Assembly: GCA_029168955.1 (NCBI GenBank)
Contig: JAPDOI010000175.1
Span: forward strand, 310,001-374,000
DNA from: Aplectana chamaeleonis
Taxonomy: Eukaryota > Nematoda > Chromadorea > Rhabditida > Cosmocercidae
Reading direction: 5' to 3'
Length of the DNA stretch: 64,000 nt
The notes below the pieces were generated by a model. The model made no database searches. It saw only the letters and a program-made list of their open reading frames with translations, and was not told the origin of the DNA. Made by a program: the position numbers and the translations under genes. Shown piece by piece: positions 11,996 to 25,079 of the stretch (its first letter is position 1; each line of letters begins with the position of its first letter).

Positions 11996-12367
11996 TTATT
12001 GTTCGATCACCGTTTTCATCTCCTTCCGAATTTTCACGTACCCAAACGAGGATCCCGTAAAACTTTCCCCCCATACCATAATACACCCCGGTGTGTCTTT
12101 GTCGGAGGGTGTATTATACCTGAATAGGGTGATATTCCAATCCGATGTGTCAAGACGGGAGGTGAATTTGAGGCCAAGTCGCGATTTGCTACCCTGCCGT
12201 AGATTGCGCCATTTGCGTGCGCCAGGGGGTTGAGAAGGTCTTTGACGGGATCGACCTCGTTGATCCTCATCCTCCCCCACGTAAGGACACAGTGAAAGCG
12301 TGCACCACAACTTCAACGAAGAATTTCCTTCAGGTTTAAACCATTGACTTGAGCGAATCAAAGGCAA
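11996..12367 (-). pseudogene. Possible Tc1-like transposase fragment
   Basis: A 123-codon minus-strand frame ends with a segment reading PGCIMVWGESF, then GYVKIRKEM. This resembles the MVWG...G...I..M block that precedes the last catalytic residue in Tc1-type transposases. No DDE residues or helix-turn-helix can be placed, and the rest of the frame is Arg-rich and unlike a transposase. I regard it as a possible decayed fragment; a chance frame is a real alternative. Confidence 0.25.
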
Positions 12368-12624
12368 TATTTACGCTGAAAATCGTTAGCTATTGTGGCG
12401 AAAAATATCCTAAGTATTTTTGACTGCTAGAAGACTTCTATCGAAGAAAAAAGTTTTTTTGAACATCGGTTCATATGTTTCATGATGTTTTATCGAATCT
12501 GCCTCAAGCAGCGCATCGAATGAATAAATGGATAATTAAAGAAAATTTGTGAAGAGAATTCTGTTGAATGAATTTCTCAGTGAGGGCGGAAGTACGACGA
12601 GAAAGATTTCGAAAATTTCTAATA

Positions 12625-13045
12625 CCCAAGCATGTGCATTTAATCATCTTATTTTTGAAGAGTTTTCGGTGCACCAAACAGAAAACAAAGTCTTTTAACT
12701 AAGATTTTCCCAGCTCAAAACTATTTGCGACGTTTGGTTTGGCGTTTTGCCCGCAGTGCACAAAACACACCAACAGGAGTGAATAAATATTAAGGAGTTT
12801 TCAAACAGTTTTTTCTCCGATATTGGAGAGTTTTATGGAGACTTTCCTCTCTTATCCTTCACTTCGTGAATTATTCTTCTACATCTCATTGATCCTTCTA
12901 CGAATTTTATCATTCTATTACTGTTTAAAAAACATACAATTCAGAAACGGAACCAAAAAGAGAGTGTTTTTCCTTAATTGCCTACTCAAACACATAAAAA
13001 ACTAGAAGACGATTTCTTGATTTCTTTATGGTGAACACTGTCTCT
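12625..13045. mobile_element. MITE copy, 5' truncated
   Basis: This is a direct repeat of 11640-11966: AAGCATGTGCATTTA, TTTGGTTTGGCGTTTTGC, GCAGTGCACAAAACACACC. It ends ATGGTGAACACTGTCT, a degraded MITE terminus. Confidence 0.65.
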
Positions 13046-14844
13046 AACATAGCGAGCCGATGGGTCCTAGTGGAAGTGTAGGTGCTCGTTCGCCATTGGC
13101 TACTGATAAGATACATAAGAGGTACAGTACTCTGCGCTAACCAATAGAAGGCTGATCGATTTTGCACATGCGTAAAACAAAGAAATGAAGATGAAAAGAA
13201 AAAGAGGAGAAGAAAAATAGTTTCTTCTTAATCCACTGTAACTGTCAGCGGAGAAATTAGTAAGATTTGAAATGTATCATCTTTAACCACCGATCCTCCC
13301 AAGTCCGGACATTTTTTTCCAGATGAAAGGAGATGTACGAGCGGAACGAAATGTATATGTATGATCTTAACTGCTCGTATGTATGTAGGCTATTATACGG
13401 CGCTATTCCCATCGAATAATGACGGATTCAAGGACGTTAGTGAAGACTGAAGCTGAAGTGAAAGCCGGCAAATTTATGAATTTGTTAGGGAAAAAAAGCG
13501 TTAGTGACTGAAAACTACTCAGGAATTTCAGTGATTTTTGTATAGTACGCTGGAGCTTTCAATTTTTTCCTTCCATGAGAAGTTAATCTACTATGAAATT
13601 ACTTCGAAATTCTCCAAAAAAGTCACCGTACTCGGCTTACAATATAAATAGTCGAAAAATTTTCTGTGGATTTTTCAAACTTAAAAGCCCGTGACGGTTC
13701 ATTACAGATTCTAAGAGAAAATTCAGCTTGACGAAGGAAATATAGTAGCACTGTGAAGACACCAAGAAAAAAGTGGAGTACTACTGCCGAAAATCAAGAG
13801 TTCCTGTCTAATAAGTTTTCACAATCACTCCCGAAAAAGCCAAATGAGTATCATCGTTGAGAGTGGATATTTCAGAATTTCCAGAACAAGTGAATTGCAG
13901 GAATGAGGCTTCTAAATTTTTGCCAACCGACCTCATAAGTTCAGTTTTTCTCTAATGTATCAATAGCGTCGAAAAATGTTTCCTGTCTAATTCAAATGAT
14001 TATTCAGGGGAGTCTATTAGATTTCTTGAATATTTATTCAATCGGGAATCTATCAGATTTCTTGAAAAAAACTATTCGGTTCCCTTGATTTTCAAAACGA
14101 TTAGAGAAGAAAATGATAGCGATTCCGATTATCGCTATCGGAAATCGAATAAATTCTGAAAAACCGACTAACTCGATTCCCCTAATGAACCATGTATTTG
14201 AAAAAAAAAACGAAGAATTCAAATTCCCGAATGAACAGAATATTCGGAAGACAATACACATGCTACGAATTTTATGAAGACAAAAACAATAAAATACCAA
14301 TAAAAAGCAAATGTTGGGCATTTTCACAGTAGAAAACAAATAACAACAGTCTCAATTGGAATATCCCTGAAAAGGCGGGGGGTTACAAGGGGAGGACAGA
14401 TACAGTCACCTAAGTGTTTATCACCTTAGTGCGATTTGGTACCCTCTTCATGAAGTACATAGTTGGCGTTGGTGCGAACTACACTAATTTCACTGTTTTT
14501 CCCCGTAAATGCAGTTCAGCATTGCAGTGTACGCTAAGGTATGTTTACACATTGTGCTGAGTTGATCGCAAAACGCTTGGCTCCGAGAGTGAGAACATTG
14601 CCGGGGCTTCGGTGGTGCAGTGCGAAAAAGGACTCGCCCGGAAAGGAGATATGCTGGTTCAATCTCGCCTGGAAACAAGCTTTCCACTATCAACTCTGTA
14701 GAAAACGGTCGAGAGGGAACCAAAACGGATAGTGAGATCTGTGCCGACAGTGTTAAATCCGAACAGAGTTGTTATTTACCTCCTTATTTTTTACCGCAAT
14801 CTGCGGGCGGTGAGGACAGACTCTGCGCCAATCATCTTACATGA
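13046..14844. other. No recognised gene
   Basis: Scattered short frames occur without motifs. A tRNA-like pairing of A-box and B-box words at about 14605-14680 was examined and not accepted. Confidence 0.35.
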
Positions 14845-15262
14845 AAGGCAGTGTTCGCGATAAAAACGATTTTTGAGCTCTCTTCATTAGAAGGTAGATT
14901 TGGTCATTAAAAAGTGAAAATAAGCGAAAAAACTTCAAAATTTGTTGGAAAAACGGTCAAAAACGTGGTAATGGCTAATTACAGATGTCGGCCGGCCCCT
15001 AATTAACGAGATTTTCATTAATGTTTGTTTACCCGCCTTTCATTCTGCTTTCAAAGTAGTCAGTAGTCTCTAAAACTGCTCAAAAATTACTTCAGAAGCA
15101 AAAAAAGCAAAAAAAAGTTGACAAAACAGGCTTTTACGCAGATCCCGATAATTGGTTGCAGGAGGACACCAAGCCATAACTTGTTCCTGAGCGTTTTTTC
15201 TTCATTTTTTACTTATTTTCACTTTTATGGTGGCCATATCTAGCTTTCCATGAGGACTGCAT
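14845..15262. mobile_element. MITE, GGCCGGCC subfamily, inverted copy
   Basis: The left terminus reads AGGCAGTGTTCGCGATAAAAACG. The interior is the reverse complement of 10019-10458 (TCGGCCGGCCCCTAATTAA, CAAGCCATAACTTGTTCCTGAGCG). The right terminus is not recognisable, so the copy is probably truncated. Confidence 0.7.
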
Positions 15263-16318
15263 ACCTATTCTACAGTTAGGAACAGGTTAACGAAAAACTG
15301 CGATGACACGAAATTCTATGCTCCTTTGCCGGTTCCCTGTACATTTTCATAGACATTCATCCAATTGGACCGATATGTTTGCGCTACTTGAGTGTGAAGT
15401 GCTAAGAGAGAATATGAATGTTCGCCCCTAAAAAACAAATGAGTGCAAATACACGTTTGCGGCTTCATAATCACAGAAAGCGCAGCCTTCTTCATTGAAG
15501 GATTTGGAGGATACTGTTAGGCAAAATGTATTGTTACTAATGTCTATGTGGTGACGCTAATATCGCCCAGATGGCCTAACAGGTCGACAAAAGCAACTAT
15601 TAGAAAAGACGGCGTCTACCGCGAAAAAAAAAACACTGGGTGCAAGTTTTTTAATGAGTGAACCATTGAAATATTGAAAAATAGCTTTATACTCAATATA
15701 ATGAAACAATAACCCAAAAACGAGTTTTAGAAATTTCTATTGAATGAATTTTGACGAATCAATTATACATACTCGGAGATTCCCATTGATTGTAATCTCC
15801 GAAATAACAAGATGGATAGATTTTTATTCAGATTTCCATGTTTCATTATCTCAAATAGACGAATGCCCCCGGAAAATCCTTTCCTATTTGACTTGAATGA
15901 TTGCTCGGGTATTAATTTCAATAATAACTCGATTTCTTAGATGAATATGTATTTGGGATTCTTAGTAGTCCATAAAAAGTATCCAACCAAATAACTCAAT
16001 AAAAAACAAGTACTTCGAACTCCTGAGTGCATCAAACATTTGGAAAGCGGATAGCCTAAGACACCGGATTAATTGAGAATTCAAATAAAGTGAATATATG
16101 AATTATCCAAATATTAGAATAGTTGTACAAGCAAAGACATCATTCGAATATTATTTGAACACAGCCTCAATTCTCGCGTCCACAGTCATAATGGTTTTTG
16201 GATTCTTGGAAGAAAAATGTTAATGGAAATGAAGGTCTGCAGACAAAAGCCTTAGTTCCGCAAGAAAAAAGAACGGACCAACTCTGTAGACACATACAGT
16301 CACACTTCTGTGCTTTAA
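15263..16318. other. AT-rich, nothing recognised
   Basis: No gene, RNA or structured repeat was identified. Confidence 0.35.
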
Positions 16319-16799
16319 AGCCAGTGTTCACGATGATTTTCGTCCCGGAGATTTTCACAAAAATGCGTTGGCCTCCAAGTGTTGCCAAAATTACAAATAA
16401 ACGGCGAGAAACGCATTAAAACGTCGTATTTCAGTGACATTAATCTATAACATGGACTAGTTGTCCGGTTGGATGAACATGTTCATGGTGGTTGTCACAG
16501 GTGGAAAAATGGGTCAATCGAAAATATAGGAATATTTAATGCAAAGCAGGATTAGTTAGGGCCCTATGGGAAGAAAGGAGCAATAGAGAGTTGAGTTATC
16601 GCAAAGGACGGGTCCACAAAAGATTTCATTGTCACAACGAACACTTCCTGTGATACCTGAGAGACGGGGTGATACTTAAGGATTTCGTGTACTTCTGATG
16701 CGTTTTTCTCGATTTCGATGTCATTTTAGTTCTACCCGGGGGCCACTTAATCAATATAGCGAATGATTTCAAAATTGAAGATTATCGTGAACACTGCCT
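16319..16799. mobile_element. TTAA-flanked MITE, GGACTAGTTGTCC subfamily
   Basis: It begins TTAA|AGCCAGTGTTCACGATG and ends TTATCGTGAACACTGCCT|TTAA, about 481 bp. The interior (AAATGCGTTGGCCTCCAAGTG, TTTCAGTGACATTA, GGACTAGTTGTCCG) recurs at 38425-38800. Confidence 0.8.
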
Positions 16800-17078
16800 T
16801 TAAGGCGGTCACCTTCATCTTGACATAGATCGATGTGGGTGAAAAACCAATTGAAAATCTGCGGAAAGTGTGAGTTACAGTAATTTCGGTTTCCCGGATA
16901 GCCACGGTAAGACAACTGCAATCAAAACATGAAAGTAACGGAAGTAATATTCTATGTCATACGAGGTTTACAGTGGGGAAGCTGAAACATTCGAGACCGG
17001 TCTTGGAAATTGAGAAAAGCGAAGACTTTAAATGAGAGCCAAATGATGGTAAAAAAATTTTACAATGCTTTCTGCTTA

Positions 17079-17215
17079 ACGTCGGCATGGATCCTTGTGG
17101 TACTTTGCGTTCCCATTGAAAGTTGAAGCAAGCTCGGTGCGCCTATGTTATAGCATATGACACCGAAACCTTCAATGGGGAACGGAAAGTGTCATTAGGA
17201 CTCACGCCAACTGTA
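17079..17215. repeat. Diverged hairpin related to 51208-51352
   Basis: CGTCGGCATGGATCC, CTCGGTGCGCCTATGTTA and CACCGAAACCTTCAATG parallel the better-preserved TA-flanked hairpin at 51208-51352. Pairing of the arms here is partial. Confidence 0.55.
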
Positions 17216-20200
17216 TGTACAATACCGCTGATGTCCAAGGGAAAAAATGGGCGAAATTGTCAAAGTGGGCAACAAAAGCGTCTTTCGGACACAACTCGCC
17301 ACAAAGTGCTCTGTTTCCAATTTCAAATGGACCAAAATGTTCATCGTGCCACAATCTATCCAACCATATGAGATAAGTTCGTATTTTACTAATAGAAACG
17401 CTTTCCAAGATAGAGTTAGAATAAATATGATGATGATTCCACAAATAATGAACCTTTTCGGCTGAAAACAACCGCGTGCGATCTCTAGTATTGTCAAAAT
17501 AAAAATATATATTACCTTGAAAAATAATGTGCCTCCCCAATTTGGTGGAATAATTTTTTTTCATGATTGACTGGATCACGACATGTTTTACATTTTGGCG
17601 TTTTCACAATTCAAAAAAAGCACTTTGAAGCGAGTTGCGGTCGGAAGACTCTTTGGTTGCCCACTTTTGCGATTTCGTCTATTTTTTCCCTTAGATAGCG
17701 GCAGTATTGTACGTAGGTGCCTCATAAGTTTGGGTTAAAAAAGGGTCTTGTTTCCAGTGTCAATCCATGCATCAAAGGTCTTGCGTTATGGCGCAATCAG
17801 TCAAAGGTCATTCAAAGGCAATCTGGGGAAAAGCCGTTTCTATTGCCACCTCTGCTATCTTACATTTCAAATAGAGATAGTTTCACTACTGGGATAACCA
17901 GCTCAAGGTGACATAAATTACTGCGGGTCTGTAATCCGCAGATGAGATAAAAAAAACTCCCGTATTCGTTATAGAAAATTGCAGAGATCCATGATACCCA
18001 GGAAATATATTTATTAAAACCTACAAGAACAACCAAGAAGGATAACACTTCAATAGTTTGTTCACTAGTCACAGTACTGAACGCCTAACTAAAGTGAAGG
18101 CTACAATATTGAATTATACTTGGTTGCTGCAACCAGAAATGTACTTGCAGAGTAAATCAAGTAAGTCATAGGAGGTAAGAACGAACCTTTTTCGCATGAA
18201 TGAACTAGTGTCGTGAGGCTAGACAGTAACACAATAGTTGTAAACCATAGGCCAATAGGGCCCAGCCGACGTGGGTCGGTCATTTGAGCGAAGGAGCGGA
18301 GAGCGGCGGTGGCGATGACAACGGCTAGTCACGCCTCCACCTTGAACACGCGCCACCACGGACGACCGGTCGTGGAAGCCTGGATATGGCGGCTGGAGCA
18401 ATGAGCAGAGTGTGGCCTTAAAAAGCATATTTGGTTAGGTCTCAAATTTAGGGTTTTCTGTAGAATGCAGATAAGATGGGCTGGCTAACTTGTGCGAAGA
18501 GGTAGGATGATTGTAAACTAACTTTTTTTCTCCTACTTTATCATTCTCCACAGATCCTGCCCAAACCAATCAGGTCGCGAGCGCAGATGCTCTGTCTTGC
18601 TAGAATAGTAATTCTCTATCACAAGCAAATCACTGCATTCTCTGGAGTTCTGCTTGCTCAGAAGAAGAGCTCCGTCTGCTGATCGCCCAATTGACAGGAA
18701 CACTCCTTAGGACCGTTTAGGTTGAATTTGGGCTTATAGGAAAACCTTATGATAACACGAAATTCTCATTAAAATGCTCATGGTCAAGAAATACTGCCTA
18801 CGTGAAGCCATACCGTCGCCATGTTCTTCATTGTATATTAGAGGCCATGTTGCTTTGTTAGATTCTGTAGCGCAAGGAGTAGATCGGAGTCCACAACCAA
18901 CGCTGTTCTGTTCTGATAGTTGCTTCTGATCCGGAAGCTAAAAATGAGCTTGATCCTAAGTGGAAACTAATCGACAGTTATTACAAGCTTCCCATGCGAA
19001 CGACAGTTTCTGTCTCCCACACTACGCCTAGATTTACAAAAAGTTTTTGGCAGCCAAAGTGTTGAATACGAGGACTCTTGCGCTCAAAGAGCTCAGTGGT
19101 AGGCGTAGGGTTGCCAAAATTCTGACAGTACTCTGTCTTATGTATGTGATGACAAGCGTGGCTCATTCTTGTAACGGGAGACGAAGGCAACTATTTATCC
19201 ACTCACACTTTAGCGTCCTAGCATCTGAAAACTCTTCGTGTGTCACATAGTAACCCATATCTGTTAATCACTCGAAGCGTTAGGTAGCGGAATCAGTAGG
19301 AATCCCTTCTTGAAGATAACGTAACCATGAGTTTGACTAGCTCATGCATCGGTACAAAATCGACGTGTAGTTCCATCAACATAAATGGAAGCCGGTTGTT
19401 CTACGGGAAGGTTGAGTTGAACATTCAGTCCCTGGATTAACTTAGAGAGCAATATAAGCTTCTTCTACTCGATACGTTAGTCAAAATAAAAGGAGAACCC
19501 ATCAGCATTTCTCTGCAGTATGTTCTTCTTCTCCTACAACTTCTTCCATTAGAAGCTTGCCCAACAAGCGTCAGAATTCAACAGTCTGTTTCCTGCTTGC
19601 TCATTGTTACCGTTGAAGGAAGCTGCGCAATAGGGAAGCCGGTGAAATCAACAAGTTTCGGGTGGGTAGCTCTGGTAACAGAGACATTATTAAAGACCAG
19701 ATAAGTTGTCCTAATTACGACATTCTTGTTGCGTACCTGGAACTGGGTGTGTGGTCGTAGCAGGCTTCCAACCTGGTTATTGGCTTTTCGATGCTGCTTT
19801 TCCTTGTTCCAATGCCTCGGGTATCTGTCGAAAATGTCGTGATCAAAATGGATGATGTGACAAGAACATTCGACGCTTTTTCAAATCACTTTTTATTCAT
19901 GGCAACGAACGTTCGATGACCTTGACTGACAAAAGAAGGTCATTTCGGTCATGTATGCAATAGAATTGAGTACACTCGGAATGGATCGCATTGATTCTCT
20001 GTGCTCCTGATTATGCTCTGACGCAAACTCTGTGCACGTATGTTATATCAAATGCCCACAGAGTTTGCGTCAACACCAAGCGATGAACGCAAAATATCAG
20101 TACGGTCTGTGCCGACACTGGTGGCTCGGCCATAACCGCCATCGTTTACTGAGATTGTTCAACGACTTGGGACGCACTCAAACACGAATATTCCGCGCGT

Positions 20201-20990
20201 TTGTGCCCAGATCCAACGAAGAGTTTCCTGTTTTTCCAGCAACGCTTGTAAATTCATACTCACACAGAATGTGTATGAAGGTTACAGGCACAGTTTACTT
20301 GTTCACGACAGGCTTCGTCCTTAGGAATTCAACAGAAGGCAACTGTGATAGCCATCGGGAGCGGAACACTATCCAAAGAGTGGGACCAACCATGCTCTTG
20401 AGGTCGTAAAAACTACTTAGAAGAGTGTTCCAGCGTTCTGATTGATGTGGATTCCTGTCCTTGTCATCATCGCCGACACGGCTTTCCCAAGCCAAATTTT
20501 GACCTGAGCCCATCAGTAGTGGTTTTATTATTGTAAAAGACAATGGATCTGTGAAAAGGTTGTTGATAACAATCGAGAATCTTCTTCAGACGAAAGGCTG
20601 ACAAATGCATAGTCCCTTGAATAAAAAAAACAATGTTAATGATAAAGGGCAAAGCGATCAACAAGCCGGGTCTGCATTGATGGCAACTTCTGGGACCCGC
20701 AACCGAAACTGCACTATTCTGAGCATTTTTATTACTTTGAAAGAAGAATGGTTCCGTTTTTTTCTCTTTCTGTTTTGTTTCCGACGAGTATCTCAATTGC
20801 TTTGAGGAGAAGACTCAAGAAAAGAGTTTCTTGTGAACAGTGCCTTCGATTTGATCGTATCGCCAACCTTGGGGTTAACTTCAATTTCTTGTGGCGCTTT
20901 GTCATGATTTCGAGAACTTTTCTCTAGTCTGGGTATTCAAAATTACTCCTATTGAAATTAGAGCTTCCGAAAGTGTTCATCTTAGCTTGT
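17216..20990. other. No recognised gene
   Basis: Several frames of 60-125 codons occur on both strands (for example 17202-17579 minus and 20032-20409 plus). None shows a domain, signal peptide or coherent exon structure that I can defend. A lone TTCTTGTGAACAGTGCC word near 20828 is a MITE-end relic. Confidence 0.35.
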
Positions 20991-21145
20991 TATGCAATTC
21001 TATGTACTATGTTATGTTATGCAATGCAGTGTTATGTTGCTAATGTTATGCAATGTTGTAATGTAATGCGATGTGATGTAATTTATGTAATGTAATGCAT
21101 TCATGTCAATGTAATGTTATGTTATGCCATGTAATGTAATATATT
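20990..21145. repeat. Low-complexity ATGTTATGCAATG repeat
   Basis: Degenerate tandem words of the type TGTTATGCAATG and TAATGTAATG run through this segment. It is a decayed microsatellite without coding content. Confidence 0.7.
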
Positions 21146-22590
21146 GTTGTGTAACGACCAGCCATCTAATGCTATATTACTTCTCTGTCTCCTATTTTGC
21201 TGTGCTATTCCATTTAATGCTTATTGTGCTATGGTATGCTATTTCATTATACCTCCTGTAAAGTGAAAATTCAATGTAGTTTACGTAATGTTTTGTTGCT
21301 TTGTAACATAATGGTATGGCATGTCATGCAGTCTGTTCTTACGATGTGTTGTGCAAAGTCCGGTGCAAAGTCATAGGCTCCTCAGTGACCATGAATGGGA
21401 GACCTGCCGAGGGCCTTGACAGATTTGCTTCTGTTGGCCACAATTCTTTTCACTTTGTTCTTCATTTGTGTGGCGACATTATAGGAGAGAAGTTGGATAC
21501 TCATATCATATAGTGTAAGGAAAAATAGCGTAGGATGGATGCCAAGAAATTACATAAAAAGTGAGTAGCAGTATAAAATCATTTTCTTACAACTAGACAG
21601 ATCCTCCCTCAGACGGGTCTCTGGGAATGGACGATGCCTTTCAGATCCGCACTATCATGCAGTGTTGCCCAGACGCCCACAACTGTGCTGTTTCGGCCAT
21701 AATCGCACAGAGACAGATGTAGATTATTGGAGACGAACGCGCACCACCTTTTCCTCACCACGAACCGTAACAGCGATCATGAGGCACTGCCGATCGCGTG
21801 AGAAGTTATATCCTCCCGAACACGGTTCAAACAGAGATATCACCTTCCTCATTAAGAGTGGAGAACAGACCCCGAGTGGTCTGTAAATTGTTGAGGTGTA
21901 CAAACTACTTGGAGGTCTGTTCTCCACTCGTCGGTAAGAAACACTATCAGTTTATTACACGTTTTTTAGCGGTAATTAAGGGTAAAGTGTTAGAGAAATG
22001 ACCGAAACGTGTGTGACGAAACAGAGGAAAACGCTGCAGGAGGCAGACGAAAAAACCCGTCAGTGTAGGTATCCATCCCAATCATTGTCGAACTAGCGTT
22101 AAAGCAGGTAACTGAACGTTGACGGCGCCTGAGTCCTCAAAGGAAATGTTGGAAGTCAGTATCGTTTCTGAAAATGCACCTTTCCTCTCGCTGGCGCCCC
22201 GATGAGCATAAATGAAGAATGTAGGACAACACATTACGTTTCATAACCAATACAAAGCACTAGCTATGAACAAGACAGAAAAACAATTCTAGAACTAGAA
22301 ACGATAATTGTCAAACATTTCCACGTTACAAGGTTTCATCGGGTATCCTGAATGGTCCATCGAGTTCGAAATCCATTTTCTCCTTGAAGTGGCCCCTTTA
22401 ACTCAAGAAGTCTCCGTTTCCTCCGATGTTGCTTTGCTTCCTTTTGTAGACCACATTTCTGCGGCACGAATTTGCACGCATTTGCCACAGATCTCGAAAG
22501 ATTAGTGTCCTAGTTGCTGTACTTAGTTCCTCCAAAACAGCTTCGAGCCGCCAGTGGGTGACAGAACGGGATCCTCGGCATAGACGAATT
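21146..22590. other. No recognised gene
   Basis: GAGGTCTGTTCTCCACTC at 21910-21927 is nearly the reverse complement of GAGTGGAGAACAGACC at 21857-21872, a small hairpin. No coding family was recognised. Confidence 0.35.
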
Positions 22591-22627
22591 GCCCATCAAA
22601 GAAAAAGGTTCGATCGACGGGGTGCAC

Positions 22628-22802
22628 TTACTAGCTGATGCGAATATGGATGCTTGTTAAGGTAGAAGGTGTCGCATTCGCGAACCATCTTCGTCGAGAT
22701 TCGCAATCTCGCAATCGCGACACTCCCCAACAAAACGAAATCCCATTGGGCGTAAGCCTTGGCGTACAGAAGAACTGCAAGGCCAGCTGCCGCTTTTGTC
22801 AC
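22628..22802 (-). CDS. Candidate first exon with signal-peptide-like start
   Basis: On the minus strand an ATG at 22802 opens a frame starting MTKAAAGLAVLLYAKAYAQ. This has a basic n-region, a hydrophobic core and a small-residue end, as in a secretory signal. The frame continues through VRECDTFYLNKHPYSHQL to a strong donor, CTA|GTAAGTG, at about 22628. I cannot find the next exon and no family is recognised. A chance combination of an open frame and a donor is quite possible. Confidence 0.25.
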
Positions 22803-23139
22803 GAGTCTTTGAGGTGAGTTAGTACATGTTTCACAGAGAATATATTTACGGGAGCTTCACTAGCGAGTTGAAACTGGAATATTGAAGCTGCTCTCATCCC
22901 ACATCCTACGAGTAATGCTTTTCAAATGGTGATAAGTGGATCAGATCGGTTCCATGGAGCATAACTTTTTTACAGGGTTGATCATATGTAAGCTGATCAT
23001 CTTACACCTTGTGAAGTTCTCAAGTGTGCGTGCCGGGTGGTCCATTCATAGCGATGATTTTTGCCCGTTCGCGTATGGTGAACGATGTCATTGTGGCACG
23101 ATTGAGGGGCAGGTGCTCTCTACTATACTTTTACATTTT

Positions 23140-23425
23140 CAGATTTTTTTCGAATATTCGACTTTTCGAATAATTCGGGATTTTCAACATTTCGAATATT
23201 CGATTTTTCGAATAAATCGTGAATTTGAACTTTTCGAATATTCGGCTTTTCGAATAATTCGAGATTTTGAACTTTTCGAATATTCGACTTTTCGAATAAT
23301 TCGATTTTGAACTTTTCGAATATTCGACTTTTCGAATAATTCGATTTTGAACTTTTCGAATATTCGATTTTTCGAATAATTCGGGATTTTGAACTTTTCG
23401 AATATTCGACTTTTCGAATAAAAAG
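23140..23425. repeat. TTCGAATATTCGA minisatellite array
   Basis: About seven tandem units of 39-42 bp occur, with core words TTCGAATATTCGACTTTTCG, AATAATTCG and GATTTTGAACTT. The cores are palindromic. The array keeps a frame open on both strands, giving Phe/Glu/Tyr-rich conceptual repeats that are almost certainly not protein. Similar arrays occur at 28912-29155, 56362-56480 and 56953-57075. Confidence 0.85.
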
Positions 23426-23814
23426 TCGACTTTTTCAATCGACTGTCGAATAATTTTTCGAATTTTTCCATTCGAGTTTTGGAGTAATACAAAAATGTCA
23501 TCGCCACTATTTTCCAGAGAAAAGCCATATTGCTTCAGCTAGCATTATCTATCTTTTTTTGGATTGAACCAAACTGTCGAATAGGGAAGCAAACAAACTA
23601 CTCACGAGACGGTTGTCAATGTCTGAAAATATACGAATTATGTAGATAACTGCTTCTCATTATTTAATTCCGATAGGAAGTGAGTACAAAACAATAACTC
23701 GGGCGTCGGTTCCACAACTAGACTAATAAAACCCACCGCCGCTGCCGTCTTAGTGGCCGAATAGACTTCGCCTCTGAAAGGCGCTGCAGCATGCAATGGA
23801 ATAGAGTTGATCAT

Positions 23815-24245
23815 GCGGCACCGTACGATCGATTCCCCTCCTTTAAATGCTGCCGCGTATTTCCACGGCGGGAGTCTATTCGGCGCGTGACGCGCTGGAA
23901 GCGCGGCGGACTATTAAAGTTCTCCGCGCGCCGTGCCGCGCCTCTAGCGCCGCCATAGTAGCACCGCCCGAACCGCCATGGCGGTTCGGCCATATCAATC
24001 AATTTTCTTCTCAGTTCAGGTACAATCTAACATCAAGAATTGCGAGACTATCCTACGGTGCCGTATACGCTAGTACAAGCGAGAAATTTCTGTGTATGTC
24101 ACAGTTAACGCCCAACTTTAACCCCCACCGCCCTGCCGATGCCGCCGGAGATTTCAGTTGTTCCTCGCGCGTCCCGTGCGTGCTGCGCGGTGAAAACTTT
24201 CATAGTCCACCGCTCGTGCAACGCTTAGGCCTAGTGCATACTTCG
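23815..24245. mobile_element. GC-rich element, CATAGTCCACCGC family
   Basis: The interior words (ACTTTCATAGTCCACCGC, GCCGCCATAGT, CGAACCGCCATGGCGGTTCG palindrome, TGTGTATGTCACAGTTAA) match the elements at 30077-30463 and 52590-53005, here in the opposite orientation. Ends are not sharply defined. Base composition is far more GC-rich than the surroundings. Confidence 0.6.
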
Positions 24246-25079
24246 TCACGGGGTCGCCGCGACAGAGTCCTCAACGACGTGAACGGTCATCGGCCGGTCG
24301 CCTTGCAAATGGAGTTGACGCAATATTTCGTCCACTACCAAATGCACACATTATATTCTTGACAAAGATCTTCTATCAATAATAGGGTCTAATGTTCTGT
24401 AATCTAAGAGCGGTTCATTTGTGGATGCTTAACACGGAGCTGGACTTTGCTTTCGTCCTGCCCCCTTTTTAACTGATTACGCTGTGTGTGAGGTGATTTT
24501 GTTCAATTTTAGATTCGACTGAAATCGTGGCGCGCGCGAAGCGCGCACTTAGATTTGGCTTTGATTCCTTACCGCGCGCAACCCGCACAGAGAGTCCACC
24601 CACTCACACTGAAGTTAGGAAAATGAGAAGTATACCATTGAAACCGCCCTACAAAGTTAGGTATGTTAGCAATTTTTCATCCCGATAGACCCCCCCCCAT
24701 CCAAACTAAAAATGTGACCCCCTAACGTGGGCGTCAAGTCCAACGCGGTCGCCGAAGCCTTCGGAGCGGCTCTTGTCAGCTCCGGCGGCTTCGGGTCCGT
24801 GACTGAGCAGAAGACGTCTCAATCCTTCTGGCGCGTGATTTGACTTTGAATATTTATATTGCGCTTGCCAAATCTTTTTTTCTACAATTTCACATTATTC
24901 AAAAGATTTCGATAATCGCTAAATCCAATGAGAGAATTTTCACAACGATTCATGACTTTGTTCACCGCAAATTCTATCCTCAACATTTTCACAACATTTC
25001 GAGAAACCGTTGATCACTGTATTCATTTAAAGGACTTCACAATATTTCAATGATTTCTTTGATCGCCAAATCTAATTTA
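24246..25079. other. Non-coding, nothing recognised
   Basis: A GC-rich patch (GTGGCGCGCGCGAAGCGCGCAC) lies near 24527-24548, and repeated CACAAC/TTTC words occur at 24880-25060. No gene is supported. Confidence 0.35.

Noticed and set aside
14590..14690. tRNA-like A-box (GGTGGTGCAGTG) and B-box (GGTTCAATC)
   Set aside because: The T-arm pairs poorly and no acceptor stem can be formed.
20032..20543. Overlapping 125-codon plus and 82-codon minus frames
   Set aside because: No domain, splice context or codon pattern favours either strand.
23140..23425. Possible CRISPR-like array because of regular about 40-bp repeats
   Set aside because: Units are contiguous without unique spacers, lie in a nematode genome and have no cas genes. 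It is an AT-rich minisatellite.
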